A model generated the notes under the pieces. The model made no database searches and was not told where the DNA came from. It saw only the letters and a program-made list of their open reading frames with translations. Of a stretch of DNA of 64,000 nt, positions 54,383-63,392 are shown in pieces; positions within the stretch are counted from its first letter, which is position 1; the number at the start of each line of letters is the position of its first letter. Position numbers and translations under genes: made by a program. Origin of the DNA: Permianibacter aggregans (GTDB lineage: Bacteria; Pseudomonadota; Gammaproteobacteria; Enterobacterales; Permianibacteraceae); contig NZ_CP037953.1 of NCBI RefSeq assembly GCF_009756665.1, positions 3,472,001 to 3,536,000 on the forward strand, given 5' to 3'.

Positions 54383-56020
54383 ATGTTCAAAACCACATCG
54401 CTAATCAGTACTCGCACTATCAGTGGCGGCATAGAGCAGGCGCCGTTCGCGCACACCAGCGTTTATTTTTTTGCCGCGCTTACTGCCTTGCCGCTGTTGG
54501 TGTTGCTTTCTTCATTCCTCGATACCGATGCGCAAATCTGGGCGCACTTGCGCCGCTATGTATTACCGCAAATCAGCTTGAACACCTTGCTGCTGACCGT
54601 TGGTGTTGCGGCGTTAACCGCCGTGCTCGGCGTTGGCCTTGCCTGGTTGACGGCGATGTTTCGCTTTCCCGGTGTGCGTTTTTTTGCCTGGGGTTTGATG
54701 CTGCCGCTGGCGATGCCGGCCTATGTGTTGGCGTTCGTGCAAACCGGCCTGTTCGATTTTGGTGGGGCATTGCGTGAGTTGGCTTACACCCTCGGGCTGG
54801 CTGATTGGTTGCCGAATGTGCGCTCACTGCCGGGCACCATCATGATCATGACCGGCGCATTTTACCCGTACGTTTATCTGCTGGCGCGCAATGCGTTTTT
54901 AACGCAAGGTCAGCGCGCGCTGGAGGTTGGTGCTTCGCTTGGGCTTTCGCCGCGTCAGGCTTTTTTCCGGGTGGCGCTGCCATTGGCCAGGCCATGGATT
55001 TTTGCCGGCGTATTGCTGGTCGTCATGGAAACGTTGGCCGATTTTGGTGTCGTGGCGATCACCGGCGTTGATACCTTCACGACCGCCATTTATAAATCCT
55101 GGTTTGCGTTTTTCTCTCTGCCTACCGCCAGTCAGCTGGCCTGTCTGTTGATGCTGTTGGCGCTCGTGTTACTGGTGCTGGAACAGCGCACCCGCAAAGC
55201 CCGGCGTTATTTGCCGACCGGCCGGCAGGCGATGATTCGCAGACAAAAGTTGCATGGCTGGCGCGCTGCAGCCTGCTTCGCCGTCTGCACGGCGGTTTTG
55301 CTGATCGTGTTTGTGGTGCCGGTGCTGCAACTCTCGGTTTGGGCTTGGCAAGAATCGCAAGGGGAATTCGATTGGCGTTATTTCGGGTTTGCCTGGAATT
55401 CGCTATCGGTGTCTTTGATGGCGGCGGCCATTGTGCTGAGTGTTGCTTGGCAGATTGGTCGGGTGCAGCGCCAGCAGGTGTCACCGGCGATGAACTGGGC
55501 GATACGTATTTCAACACTGGGTTACGCCATTCCCGGCGCGGTGCTGGCGGTGGCCATTTTTTTGCCGATGGCGTGGCTCGATACGCGAGCAGCAGCGTGG
55601 CTTGATGGCAGCTGCTGGTTCAGCGGTTCGCTTGTCGCGTTGCTGGCAGCTTACGCGATACGATTCATGGCAGTCGGCGCCGGGCCGATGCAGGCTGGCT
55701 GGCAGCGCATCAGCGCCCATCACGACATGATCAGTCATTCACTCGGTGTCAGTGGTTTTGCGCTGTTTCGCCGTGTGCATTGGCCGCTGCTGCGCATGCC
55801 GGCATTGACCGCCAGCCTGCTGGTGTTTGTCGACGTGATGAAAGAACTGCCGATTACCTTGATGATGCGACCGTTCGGTTGGGACACACTGGCCATTCGC
55901 ATTTTTGAATGGACCTCGGAAGGCCAGTGGCAACAAGCGGCGTTGCCGTCTTTGCTGCTGGTGTTGGTCGGTTTGCTGCCGGTTTATCTGCTGGCCCGCC
56001 AGCGCGATGACAAGTTTTGA
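54383..56020 (+). CDS. fbpB: Ferric iron ABC transporter permease
   Basis: 545 residues from the ATG at 54383; earlier in-frame codons have no ribosome binding site. Two halves with six helices each and two EAA loops, EVGASLGLSPRQAFFRVALP and the second near SHSLGVSGFALFRRVHWP, that contact the ATPase. This double permease is characteristic of the FbpB/SfuB class. Partner of 53169 and 56029. Confidence 0.88.
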   Translation: MFKTTSLISTRTISGGIEQAPFAHTSVYFFAALTALPLLVLLSSFLDTDAQIWAHLRRYVLPQISLNTLLLTVGVAALTAVLGVGLAWLTAMFRFPGVRFFAWGLMLPLAMPAYVLAFVQTGLFDFGGALRELAYTLGLADWLPNVRSLPGTIMIMTGAFYPYVYLLARNAFLTQGQRALEVGASLGLSPRQAFFRVALPLARPWIFAGVLLVVMETLADFGVVAITGVDTFTTAIYKSWFAFFSLPTASQLACLLMLLALVLLVLEQRTRKARRYLPTGRQAMIRRQKLHGWRAAACFAVCTAVLLIVFVVPVLQLSVWAWQESQGEFDWRYFGFAWNSLSVSLMAAAIVLSVAWQIGRVQRQQVSPAMNWAIRISTLGYAIPGAVLAVAIFLPMAWLDTRAAAWLDGSCWFSGSLVALLAAYAIRFMAVGAGPMQAGWQRISAHHDMISHSLGVSGFALFRRVHWPLLRMPALTASLLVFVDVMKELPITLMMRPFGWDTLAIRIFEWTSEGQWQQAALPSLLLVLVGLLPVYLLARQRDDKF

Positions 56021-56028
56021 GTGCTGCC

Positions 56029-57087
56029 ATGACAACGAAAACCCCCGACTCCATCATACTTCGTGTCGAAAAAATCGCTGTGCGCTATGCGGCCACGCCG
56101 GTCATTCACGAGCTCAGTTTTTCTTTGCAGCGCGGTCAAATCGGTTGCCTGCTCGGCGCTTCCGGCTCCGGCAAAACCACAGCCTTGCGCGCCATTGCCG
56201 GCTTTGAATCGATCAGCGCCGGCCGCATCAGCTGGGCGGAAAAAACGCTTTCTTCGGCAACGCAAACGGTGCCTGCATATCAACGTCGGTTCGGCATGGT
56301 GTTTCAGGATTACGCGCTGTTTCCGCACCTTTCCGTGCAGGACAATATCGGCTTTGGTTTGCGCGACTGGCCGCGCAACGCCGCGCAAAAACGCATCGAT
56401 GAATTAGTGGAGCTGGTGCAATTGCGTGAAGTGGCCAAGCGCTGGCCGCATGAATTATCCGGCGGTCAACAACAGCGCGTGGCGCTGGCACGAGCGCTGG
56501 CACCGAAACCGGAACTCTTGTTGCTCGACGAACCGTTCTCCAACCTCGATGCCGGTTTGCGCGAAGCCATTGGCTGGGAAGTGCGAGCGCTATTGAAAGC
56601 CAGTAACACCACGGCGCTGCTGGTGACTCACGATCAAAACGAAGCGTTCGCGATAGCCGATGAAGTCGGTGTGCTGCACCACGGCCGCTTGGAACAATGG
56701 GCTACGCCCTATCGCTTGTATCACCAGCCGGCTTCGCGTTATGTCGCCGATTTTGTCGGCGAAGGTGTGCTGCTCGATGTCCGGCGCCGACTTGATGGCA
56801 AGTTGGAACTGGCGCTCGAACAGTTGGTCGGCGAAAGTGCGTCGCCCAACAAGGGCGAACGAGTGCAGGTGCTGATCCGCCCGGACGATATTCTCCACGA
56901 CGATTTGAGCCCGATCACCGCCGTGGTCGAAAACAAAGCCTTTCGTGGCGCTGAGTTTCTCTACACGCTGCGGCTGCCGAATGGCAGTAAGGTGCTGAGC
57001 CTGGTGCCCTCACATCATGACCACGCCATTGGCGAAGCGATTGGTATTAGGCTCGATTTGGATCACAAGGTGATCTTTGCCGGTTGA
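56029..57087 (+). CDS. fbpC: Ferric iron ABC transporter ATPase
   Basis: 352 residues from the ATG at 56029, eight bases after the permease stop. Walker A LGASGSGKTT, signature LSGGQQQRVALARAL, Walker B LLLLDEPFSN and switch His in LLVTHDQNEAFA are all intact. A C-terminal TOBE-like domain (VLIRPDDI) is present. Drives uptake of Fe3+ released in the periplasm. Confidence 0.92.
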   Translation: MTTKTPDSIILRVEKIAVRYAATPVIHELSFSLQRGQIGCLLGASGSGKTTALRAIAGFESISAGRISWAEKTLSSATQTVPAYQRRFGMVFQDYALFPHLSVQDNIGFGLRDWPRNAAQKRIDELVELVQLREVAKRWPHELSGGQQQRVALARALAPKPELLLLDEPFSNLDAGLREAIGWEVRALLKASNTTALLVTHDQNEAFAIADEVGVLHHGRLEQWATPYRLYHQPASRYVADFVGEGVLLDVRRRLDGKLELALEQLVGESASPNKGERVQVLIRPDDILHDDLSPITAVVENKAFRGAEFLYTLRLPNGSKVLSLVPSHHDHAIGEAIGIRLDLDHKVIFAG

Positions 57088-57223
57088 GTTGCCGCGGCAA
57101 GCCGGCGGCGCAAATCAGGATGCTGCGGCTTCTACCCATATAGCGTTCTCCTGACCTCGATTATTTGGTCGTGACAGCGAGCCATGTGGTTATTGGCTCG
57201 CTGGCAAGGGCATCGCCTTCATT

Positions 57224-57242
57224 TGATAATGAGAATTAATGA
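57224..57242. promoter_or_regulatory. Fur box upstream of the DUF3649-PepSY-DUF3325 cassette
   Basis: GATAATGAGAATTAATGAT matches the 19-base Fur consensus at 13 positions and lies 84 bases before the ATG at 57326. Confidence 0.65.
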
Positions 57243-57325
57243 TATTTTTATTTAATGTCGGTACAATGGGTCGCAGCACTCGCTGGTCGCCCTGGCGACA
57301 GTCGTCATGATGCCGAGAATTGCCC

Positions 57326-57658
57326 ATGCCACATCAATCCGTTGAATCGACGGCAACTGCCTCGAATACCGTTCAAAATCTTGTTGCCGTCGCCAATCGC
57401 GTCGCTGCCGCCCTGGTCGGCGGTTATGCCTTCACATGGGGTGTCGTCGCGCTTGGCATGACGGTGCTGGTGGCGCTCGGTGTCGATTATCACGAAGCGG
57501 AAATGGCCATGATGCTGCTGGCATTTCTGGTGTTTCTCACGGTGTTTCTCTGGGCCTTCGCGGCCGAAAGCATGCTTCGGGTCTGGGCGCTGCTGGCCGG
57601 AGGCGCGGTGGTCATGATTTTGGCGGCATCGACATTACAAGCCTCGTTGATCGGTTAG
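57326..57658 (+). CDS. DUF3649 family iron-uptake membrane protein
   Basis: 110 residues from the ATG at 57326. After a polar N-terminus there are three helices (about 33-52, 56-75 and 84-105), containing VANRVAAALVGGYAFTWG, a pattern of the DUF3649 family. These proteins come before PepSY proteins in iron-uptake loci; function unknown. It is the first gene of a three-gene unit behind a Fur box. Confidence 0.8.
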   Translation: MPHQSVESTATASNTVQNLVAVANRVAAALVGGYAFTWGVVALGMTVLVALGVDYHEAEMAMMLLAFLVFLTVFLWAFAAESMLRVWALLAGGAVVMILAASTLQASLIG

Positions 57659-57669
57659 GAGTCCCGCTG

Positions 57670-59394
57670 ATGTTTGCCAATTTCCGACTGTCGATGAGCT
57701 GGGTGCATACCTGGTTTGGTCTGTTGTTTGGCTTCGTGCTGATGATCTGTTTCTTTTTCGGCACGCTATCGGTGTTTGACCGGGAGATTGATCGCTGGGC
57801 AATTCCGGAAACGCGTTTCGACGCACAGCCGATGCCCTCGTTCGACGCCGTATTGCAACCGGTGTTTGCAAAGCTGAAACCGCATCCGGTCGATATGGCA
57901 GCGACAGCCGAGCGCGTGATCGGTGAGCTGCCACATCCGGACACGATGCCGATGACATCGCTGTATGCCTACACGACGCATCGTGATCCGGTGCTGCGTA
58001 TTGGCGCAGAGTTTGCCATTCCGAACCAACTGAAAGACCCGGCTGACGATCATCTGCATGTGCACGGCTGGGGCACTGTCGATCCGCGCAGCGGTGCGAT
58101 GCTGCCGGAAGATCGGCTGAAAATTGGCAGTGAATGGTTCTACCCGATGCATTACAGCCTGAACTGGAACTGGAATTACCTCGGCATTCTGATCGTCGGG
58201 CTGACCGGTTTCATGATGCTGGTGGCGCTGGTTACCGGTGTCGTTGTGCACCGGAAAATCTTTCGCGAATTTTTTACCTTCCGGCCTTGGAAACGCGCGC
58301 AGCGCAGCACACTCGATTTGCACAACATGACCGGCGTGCTGGCCTTGCCGTTTCATTTCTTTTTCGCGTTTACCGGTCTGGTGATCTTCGCCAGCTATTA
58401 CTATTTTCCGATGTCGACAACGATGCTGAAGCCCTTGCACGATCAGCATGAAATCATCGAAGCGCAGCAAACCGGCCTGGCCCATGAGCCGGCTGGCGTC
58501 GCGGCGCCGATGGCCTCGGTTGACGCGATGGTGCTGGAAGCAAAAAGACGCTGGGCTGCACGCGACATGGCTGGCGAAGTCGGCTATCTGTATATCAATC
58601 ATCTCGGTGATAAAAACGGCTATGTCAGTATTTTCCGTGCTGGCAGCGATCAAGTCGCCCTGGTCGGCCAGGGCGTGCATTTCGAGGCCGCTACCGGGCG
58701 CGTCATTCGCGAAGACCCGGCACCGTCGGCGGTTGCCAGCGTCAATGAATTCCTGACTGGTTTGCACCTGCAACATTTTCGCCATTGGTTGCTGCGCTGG
58801 CTGTATGTGGTCGGCGGTTTGATGGGCTGCGTCTGCATTGCCACTGGCTTTGTTTTCTTTGTCGAAAAACGCAAACAGCAACACGCGAAAACCGGAAGCC
58901 AAGGCAGTCGCATTGTTGATGCGGTCGCCGTCGCAACCGTTACTGGTATCGTGATCGCAGCCGTCGCAATGTTAGTTGCCAATCGCCTGTTGCCGGCCGA
59001 CATGGTCGGCAAAGGCGAGTGGGAGAAAAACGTGTTCTGGGTTGTCTGGATGTTGGCATTTATCCACGCGGCGATTCGCAGCGGCCCGGTCGCGAAAGCA
59101 CAGCTGAACCCGGCATGGCGTGAGCAGTGTTGGCTGCTGGTGATGCTGGCAATTGCGGCGGTGGTATTGAATGCCGTGACGACTGGCGATCACCTGATCA
59201 AAACGGTATTCATCGACAGCTATTGGCCGGTTGCCGGCGTTGATCTGTCGTTATTGGCGACGGCCTTTATTGCGTTTGTTGCGGCACGACGTTTGGCACG
59301 GCATCAGCACGCCAGCGATCAGGCGCCTAACGTCGAGTCGAAGCGCGCGTCGCACGCAGACTTGCAACCGGCAACACTGAAAACATCATTCTGA
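57670..59394 (+). CDS. PepSY-TM iron-uptake protein, reductase type
   Basis: 574 residues from the ATG at 57670, AGGAG upstream. Opening MSWVHTWFGLLFGFVLMICFFFGTLSVFD is the conserved first helix; DLHNMTGVLALPFHFFFAFTGL, YYYFPMSTT and HFEAATGRVIREDP are typical of the large PepSY iron-uptake proteins, and four more helices follow at the C-terminus. Probably a periplasmic ferric-siderophore reductase. Follows DUF3649 and precedes DUF3325, with no receptor in this unit. Confidence 0.88.
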   Translation: MFANFRLSMSWVHTWFGLLFGFVLMICFFFGTLSVFDREIDRWAIPETRFDAQPMPSFDAVLQPVFAKLKPHPVDMAATAERVIGELPHPDTMPMTSLYAYTTHRDPVLRIGAEFAIPNQLKDPADDHLHVHGWGTVDPRSGAMLPEDRLKIGSEWFYPMHYSLNWNWNYLGILIVGLTGFMMLVALVTGVVVHRKIFREFFTFRPWKRAQRSTLDLHNMTGVLALPFHFFFAFTGLVIFASYYYFPMSTTMLKPLHDQHEIIEAQQTGLAHEPAGVAAPMASVDAMVLEAKRRWAARDMAGEVGYLYINHLGDKNGYVSIFRAGSDQVALVGQGVHFEAATGRVIREDPAPSAVASVNEFLTGLHLQHFRHWLLRWLYVVGGLMGCVCIATGFVFFVEKRKQQHAKTGSQGSRIVDAVAVATVTGIVIAAVAMLVANRLLPADMVGKGEWEKNVFWVVWMLAFIHAAIRSGPVAKAQLNPAWREQCWLLVMLAIAAVVLNAVTTGDHLIKTVFIDSYWPVAGVDLSLLATAFIAFVAARRLARHQHASDQAPNVESKRASHADLQPATLKTSF

Positions 59395-59419
59395 ATCAAG
59401 CTCTGGGGTTGAAAGCCGC

Positions 59420-59725
59420 ATGATCTACACACTGGCAGCATTAATCACTGTGCTCGGTTTTGCCTGGCTGGCGTTGGCGATGGAAGAGCATTGGCGCCAG
59501 GTACACAGTTCACCACTACCGAGCATTGGCGCTCGGCGCCTGATGCGTATTTTGGGGGCGCTGGCATTGTTGGCATCACTGCTGCTGTGTTTGCGTGTGG
59601 ATTACGCGTCGATGGCCGTGCTGGTCTGGGTGATGTATCTGGTCAGCTCGGCGTTATTGATGGCGTTGATGCTGGCGTGGCGTCCGCGCTTGCTAAGCAT
59701 CGCGTGGCCAGTTCGCGGCAGCTGA
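59420..59725 (+). CDS. DUF3325 family membrane protein
   Basis: 101 residues, three helices (about 2-20, 43-61 and 65-88). LALAMEEHWRQVHSSPL and the small size are characteristic of DUF3325, always found behind PepSY iron-uptake genes. Completes the DUF3649-PepSY-DUF3325 cassette, whose first counterpart at 43911-45712 lacks it. 25 bases after the PepSY stop. Confidence 0.85.
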   Translation: MIYTLAALITVLGFAWLALAMEEHWRQVHSSPLPSIGARRLMRILGALALLASLLLCLRVDYASMAVLVWVMYLVSSALLMALMLAWRPRLLSIAWPVRGS

Positions 59726-59816
59726 ATTATCGACGAACGGCAAACGCTATTCTCTGATTTGCCGCTACCCACCATTGGCAAGTAGCGGAAGCGTTCAATT
59801 CAGCGCTTTCATTTGA

Positions 59817-60650
59817 TCAGACGTTGTGCACCGTTTTCAGTGGAAACGTTGGTCGCGGCGATTGATCCTGATAGTACGGCATCATTTGTGGAACCAGTTT
59901 TTGCAATTCTTTCTGACGACGTTCTGGCGCTGGGTGTGTGCTCAAAAATTCAAAGCCATTATTGCCACTTTCTTTCGCCATTTTTTGCCAGAGCGTGACG
60001 GCCGCTTGCGGATCGAAACCGGCTTTGGCGGCAATCTCGATGCCGATGCGATCGGCGTCAGCTTCCATTTGCCGGCTGTTCGGCAGCGCCAGCGCCACAT
60101 TGGCCAAAGCTGCCGCGCCAATGACACTGCGATTGTCCATTTCGGTGGCGACCGCCGTGCCAAGCACCAAGCCATTAACAACCAAATGCGTTGACATTTT
60201 TTCTGCCGTGTGCGCGGCCAAGGCGTGAGCGATTTCGTGGCCCATGACTTGCGCGATTTCGTCATCGGTGGCGTTCAGTTTTTGTACCAGCCCGGTGTAA
60301 ATCGCCATTCTGCCGCCAGCCATGCAATAAGCATTGACGGTTTCCGGGTCGTTAATAACCGCGACGCTCCATTGCCATTGCGCCGTTTCCGGTCGGTATT
60401 TGATCGCTTGCGCGACCAACTTGCCGGTGATACGTTCAATGCGGTTAATCAGGGCTTTGTCGGTAGACAGTTTGCCGGCGTCGCTCAACTCATTGACTTG
60501 CTGCGCATAGGCTTGCTGTGAGGCCGCGATGGCGCTGTCTTCGGAAACAATCATGAATTGCCGGCGGCCGGTGACAACGCTGGTTGCACAGGCAACCAAG
60601 GTCAATGCCAACAGGCCCAGAGATAAACGGCGTAGCCAGATTTTATTCAT
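59817..60650 (-). CDS. M48-family metalloprotease lipoprotein (LoiP/YcaL-like)
   Basis: 277 residues from the ATG at 60650. Lipoprotein signal with LVAC lipobox ([14 protein letters not shown]), then a protease domain with HEIAH ([17 protein letters not shown]) and the Glu in [11 protein letters not shown] as third zinc ligand. A cell-envelope quality protease, like LoiP or YcaL. The ATG overlaps the rnt stop by eight bases, an unusual coupling with an RNase. Confidence 0.88.
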   Translation of the reverse strand: MNKIWLRRLSLGLLALTLVACATSVVTGRRQFMIVSEDSAIAASQQAYAQQVNELSDAGKLSTDKALINRIERITGKLVAQAIKYRPETAQWQWSVAVINDPETVNAYCMAGGRMAIYTGLVQKLNATDDEIAQVMGHEIAHALAAHTAEKMSTHLVVNGLVLGTAVATEMDNRSVIGAAALANVALALPNSRQMEADADRIGIEIAAKAGFDPQAAVTLWQKMAKESGNNGFEFLSTHPAPERRQKELQKLVPQMMPYYQDQSPRPTFPLKTVHNV

Positions 60651-61353
60651 CGTTTTCTTCCCTTGTTTGTTCATCGCTGTCGGCCGGTTCGCCGTTTTCT
60701 TCCGACGACGAAGCCGGCGGCCAACCACCCAAGCCCTGCCAGTGATTGACAATCTGACAGAACAACTCTGCGGTCTGTTCCGCATCGTAAACGGCGGAAT
60801 GCGCTTCTTTGCTGTCAAATGGCACATCGGCGGCACGACAGGCGCGCGCTAATACCGTTTGCCCATAAGCGAGCCCGGAAAGCGTCGCCGTGTCGAAACT
60901 GGTGAACGGGTGAAATGGACTGCGTTTGATGCCCGTGCGTTCGATGGCGGCATTCAAAAACGCCAAATCGAACCAGGCGTTGTGGCCGACCAATACCGCG
61001 CGCTGACAACCGTGTTTTTTTTGTGCTTGTCGCACTGGACCAAAAATCTGGGTCAACGCATTTTTTTCATCGACGGCAAAGCGAAACGGGTGGTGGACAT
61101 CGATGCCGGTGAACGCCAATGCGGCCGCTTCGATATTGGCGCCTTTGAACGGTTCGACATGGGCGTGTATCGATTCGCCGCGATAGAGCTTGCCGTGTTC
61201 ATCGACTTCAATCAGCACCGCCGCGATTTCCAGTAGCGCGTCGGTTTTGGCATTGAAGCCACCGGTTTCGACATCGACGACGACCGGATAAAAACCGCGA
61301 AAGCGCGATGCCAGCAAGCTTTCCTGGGCAGGAACGAGAGTGTGTTCGGTCAC
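60643..61353 (-). CDS. rnt: Ribonuclease T
   Basis: 236 residues, GTG start that overlaps the pyrC stop (GTGA). The four acidic DEDD residues are in [21 protein letters not shown] and [10 protein letters not shown]. It trims tRNA and other RNA 3' ends. Its C-terminal 25 residues ([20 protein letters not shown]) are an acidic extension beyond the usual end. Downstream it runs into the M48 lipoprotein gene. Confidence 0.93.
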   Translation of the reverse strand: MTEHTLVPAQESLLASRFRGFYPVVVDVETGGFNAKTDALLEIAAVLIEVDEHGKLYRGESIHAHVEPFKGANIEAAALAFTGIDVHHPFRFAVDEKNALTQIFGPVRQAQKKHGCQRAVLVGHNAWFDLAFLNAAIERTGIKRSPFHPFTSFDTATLSGLAYGQTVLARACRAADVPFDSKEAHSAVYDAEQTAELFCQIVNHWQGLGGWPPASSSEENGEPADSDEQTREENDE

Positions 61354-62384
61354 GCCGCGCCCACCATGCGAAAGCGCAAGGTTTCCAATGCGCGCAGCGG
61401 CACGATTTGCTCATTGCCGAATGGGTAAGTGGCCGGTACGGTCCAATCCGATTTTTCCAGTGTGATGATTTCGGTTGGTCGTTCAACACCGTAAAAATCG
61501 GCGCCAAACAGCGAGGCAAAACCTTCCAGTTTGTCGAGTGCATTCACGGATTCAAAGGCTTCGGCATACAACTCAATAGCCGCATGCGCGGTGTAGCAAC
61601 CCGCGCAGCCGCAAGACGACTCTTTTGCGCCGACGGCATGCGGAGCACTGTCGGTGCCGAGGAAAAAGCGTGGGTTGCCACTGATGGCGGCGGCGAGCAG
61701 CGCTTGCCGATGCACTTCGCGTTTCAACACCGGCAGGCAGTAATAATGCGGACGAATGCCGCCCTGGAAAATCGCGTTGCGGTTGTACAGCAAGTGGTGT
61801 GCGGTAATGGTCGCCGCGATGTTGTGCTCACTGTCGCGAACGAAGTCGGCGGCGTCTTTGGTGGTGATGTGTTCGAACACCACCTTCAAACCGGGGAAGC
61901 GTTTCAGTGTTGGCAACAGCGTGTTGTCGATAAAGGCTTTTTCCCGATCGAAAATATCGACGTGCGAATCGGTTTCTTCACCGTGCACGCAGAGCGGCAC
62001 GCCGTGTTTTTCCATTTGTTCCAGCACTGGATACACTTTTTCGATGGCGGTGACGCCATGTTCAGAATTGGTTGTGGCGCCGGCCGGATACAGTTTGTAG
62101 GACAGCACGGTGTTGCTGGCGGCGACTTGCGCCGCTTCGCGCGGGTCGCTGTTGTCGGTCAGGTACAACACCATCATCGGCTGGAAACTGCTGCCGGCCG
62201 GGGTCGCGGCCAGAATGCGCTGACGATAGGCCTCGGCCTGCGCCAGGGTCACCACCGGCGGTTTCAGGTTCGGCATGATCAGCGCTCGTCCGAATTGCTG
62301 GGCAGTGTGAAACACCGTGTGCACCAGGCGATCGCCATCGCGCAGGTGTAAATGCCAGTCATCGGGGCGCAGCAGTTTCAGCAT
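61350..62384 (-). CDS. pyrC: Dihydroorotase
   Basis: 344 residues from the ATG at 62384. Metal-site motif [10 protein letters not shown], carbamylated-Lys region [25 protein letters not shown] and GTDSAPHA, as in the E. coli-type homodimeric enzyme. Makes dihydroorotate in pyrimidine synthesis. Coupled with rnt by overlap; divergent from motY. Confidence 0.95.
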   Translation of the reverse strand: MLKLLRPDDWHLHLRDGDRLVHTVFHTAQQFGRALIMPNLKPPVVTLAQAEAYRQRILAATPAGSSFQPMMVLYLTDNSDPREAAQVAASNTVLSYKLYPAGATTNSEHGVTAIEKVYPVLEQMEKHGVPLCVHGEETDSHVDIFDREKAFIDNTLLPTLKRFPGLKVVFEHITTKDAADFVRDSEHNIAATITAHHLLYNRNAIFQGGIRPHYYCLPVLKREVHRQALLAAAISGNPRFFLGTDSAPHAVGAKESSCGCAGCYTAHAAIELYAEAFESVNALDKLEGFASLFGADFYGVERPTEIITLEKSDWTVPATYPFGNEQIVPLRALETLRFRMVGAA

Positions 62385-62507
62385 GAAATTTGTCCAGTTC
62401 GCGAAAATTAGGGGGCAATTATAGCGGTTGCCTTCGCTCGACCCCACTCAAGAATCGCCGCGCCGAGCCGACATAAAGACCAATCCCGCTCAAAAGAGAC
62501 TGGTCGC

Positions 62508-63374
62508 ATGCGGAGTTTCCTGGCCGCCACGCTGTTGGCCACACTGCTTTCCGGCACAGCAAACGCCGAATTCAAGCGCTTTGCCGCCGAATTGGACGAA
62601 GCGAGTTGGAAGAGCAGCCAATCGCCTTTGCATTGTTCGCTGACCCAGCGCATTCCCGGTTTTGGCACCGCGCAGTTCAGCAGTAGCAATGGTCGCCCGA
62701 ACCTGAAATTCCAGTTGCGCAGCGATTTCTCGCTGCCCTTGGCGGAAGGGCCGGTGACCATGCGCTCATTGCCGGCTGCCTGGGCAGTTGGCGAGGCCGC
62801 TGAGGAGCTGGGCGTCACGCCGTATTTCAACGGCAACAATCTGGTGCAACTGAAGGACAAGCAGGCCTGGCGGATGCTGACTGAGCTGTCATTCGGCAAA
62901 TTTCCAACCTTCTTTTATTCCCAATACGCCGATGGCGCCCACCCGCTGACGGTCTCGGTCTCGGCAGTGCGTTTCACCGAGGGCCATGAAAACTTCCAGC
63001 GTTGCCTGCGTCAGTTGCTGCCGTACACCTTCGCCGAAATCGCCAAATCAACGCTGTATTTCGAGTTTGATCGGGTGGAGTTCACGCCTGCGACGAAAAA
63101 CCGGTTGAATCAAATTCGCAATTACCTGAAGGCAGATTCCCGCATTGATTTGATGGTGATCGAAGGCCATACCGACAGCAAGGGCGGACGCTGGTTCAAC
63201 TTCGAGCTGGGCCGCAAGCGCACGGAGGCGGTGCGTGACTATTTACTTGAAGCCGGTATCGACCCGAAGCGCGTGCAAATCAAGAGCTACGGAGAGCGCA
63301 GACCGGTGGCCAGCAACGAAACTGAGGCAGGGCAGAAGAAAAACCGGCGCGTCGAGGTTACCATCAGCCGCTGA
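62508..63374 (+). CDS. motY: MotY-like OmpA-domain protein
   Basis: 288 residues. A signal peptide (to NA-EF, about 20) is followed by an N-terminal MotY domain (about 20-155) and a C-terminal OmpA/MotB peptidoglycan-binding domain with FEFDRVEFT, VIEGHTDSKGG and NFELGRKRTEAVRDYL. MotY forms the T-ring of Na+-type flagellar motors. The motY-pyrC-rnt order is the same as in Pseudomonas and relatives. Confidence 0.88.
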   Translation: MRSFLAATLLATLLSGTANAEFKRFAAELDEASWKSSQSPLHCSLTQRIPGFGTAQFSSSNGRPNLKFQLRSDFSLPLAEGPVTMRSLPAAWAVGEAAEELGVTPYFNGNNLVQLKDKQAWRMLTELSFGKFPTFFYSQYADGAHPLTVSVSAVRFTEGHENFQRCLRQLLPYTFAEIAKSTLYFEFDRVEFTPATKNRLNQIRNYLKADSRIDLMVIEGHTDSKGGRWFNFELGRKRTEAVRDYLLEAGIDPKRVQIKSYGERRPVASNETEAGQKKNRRVEVTISR

Positions 63375-63392
63375 TTTCCAGAGGAGGAAGCC

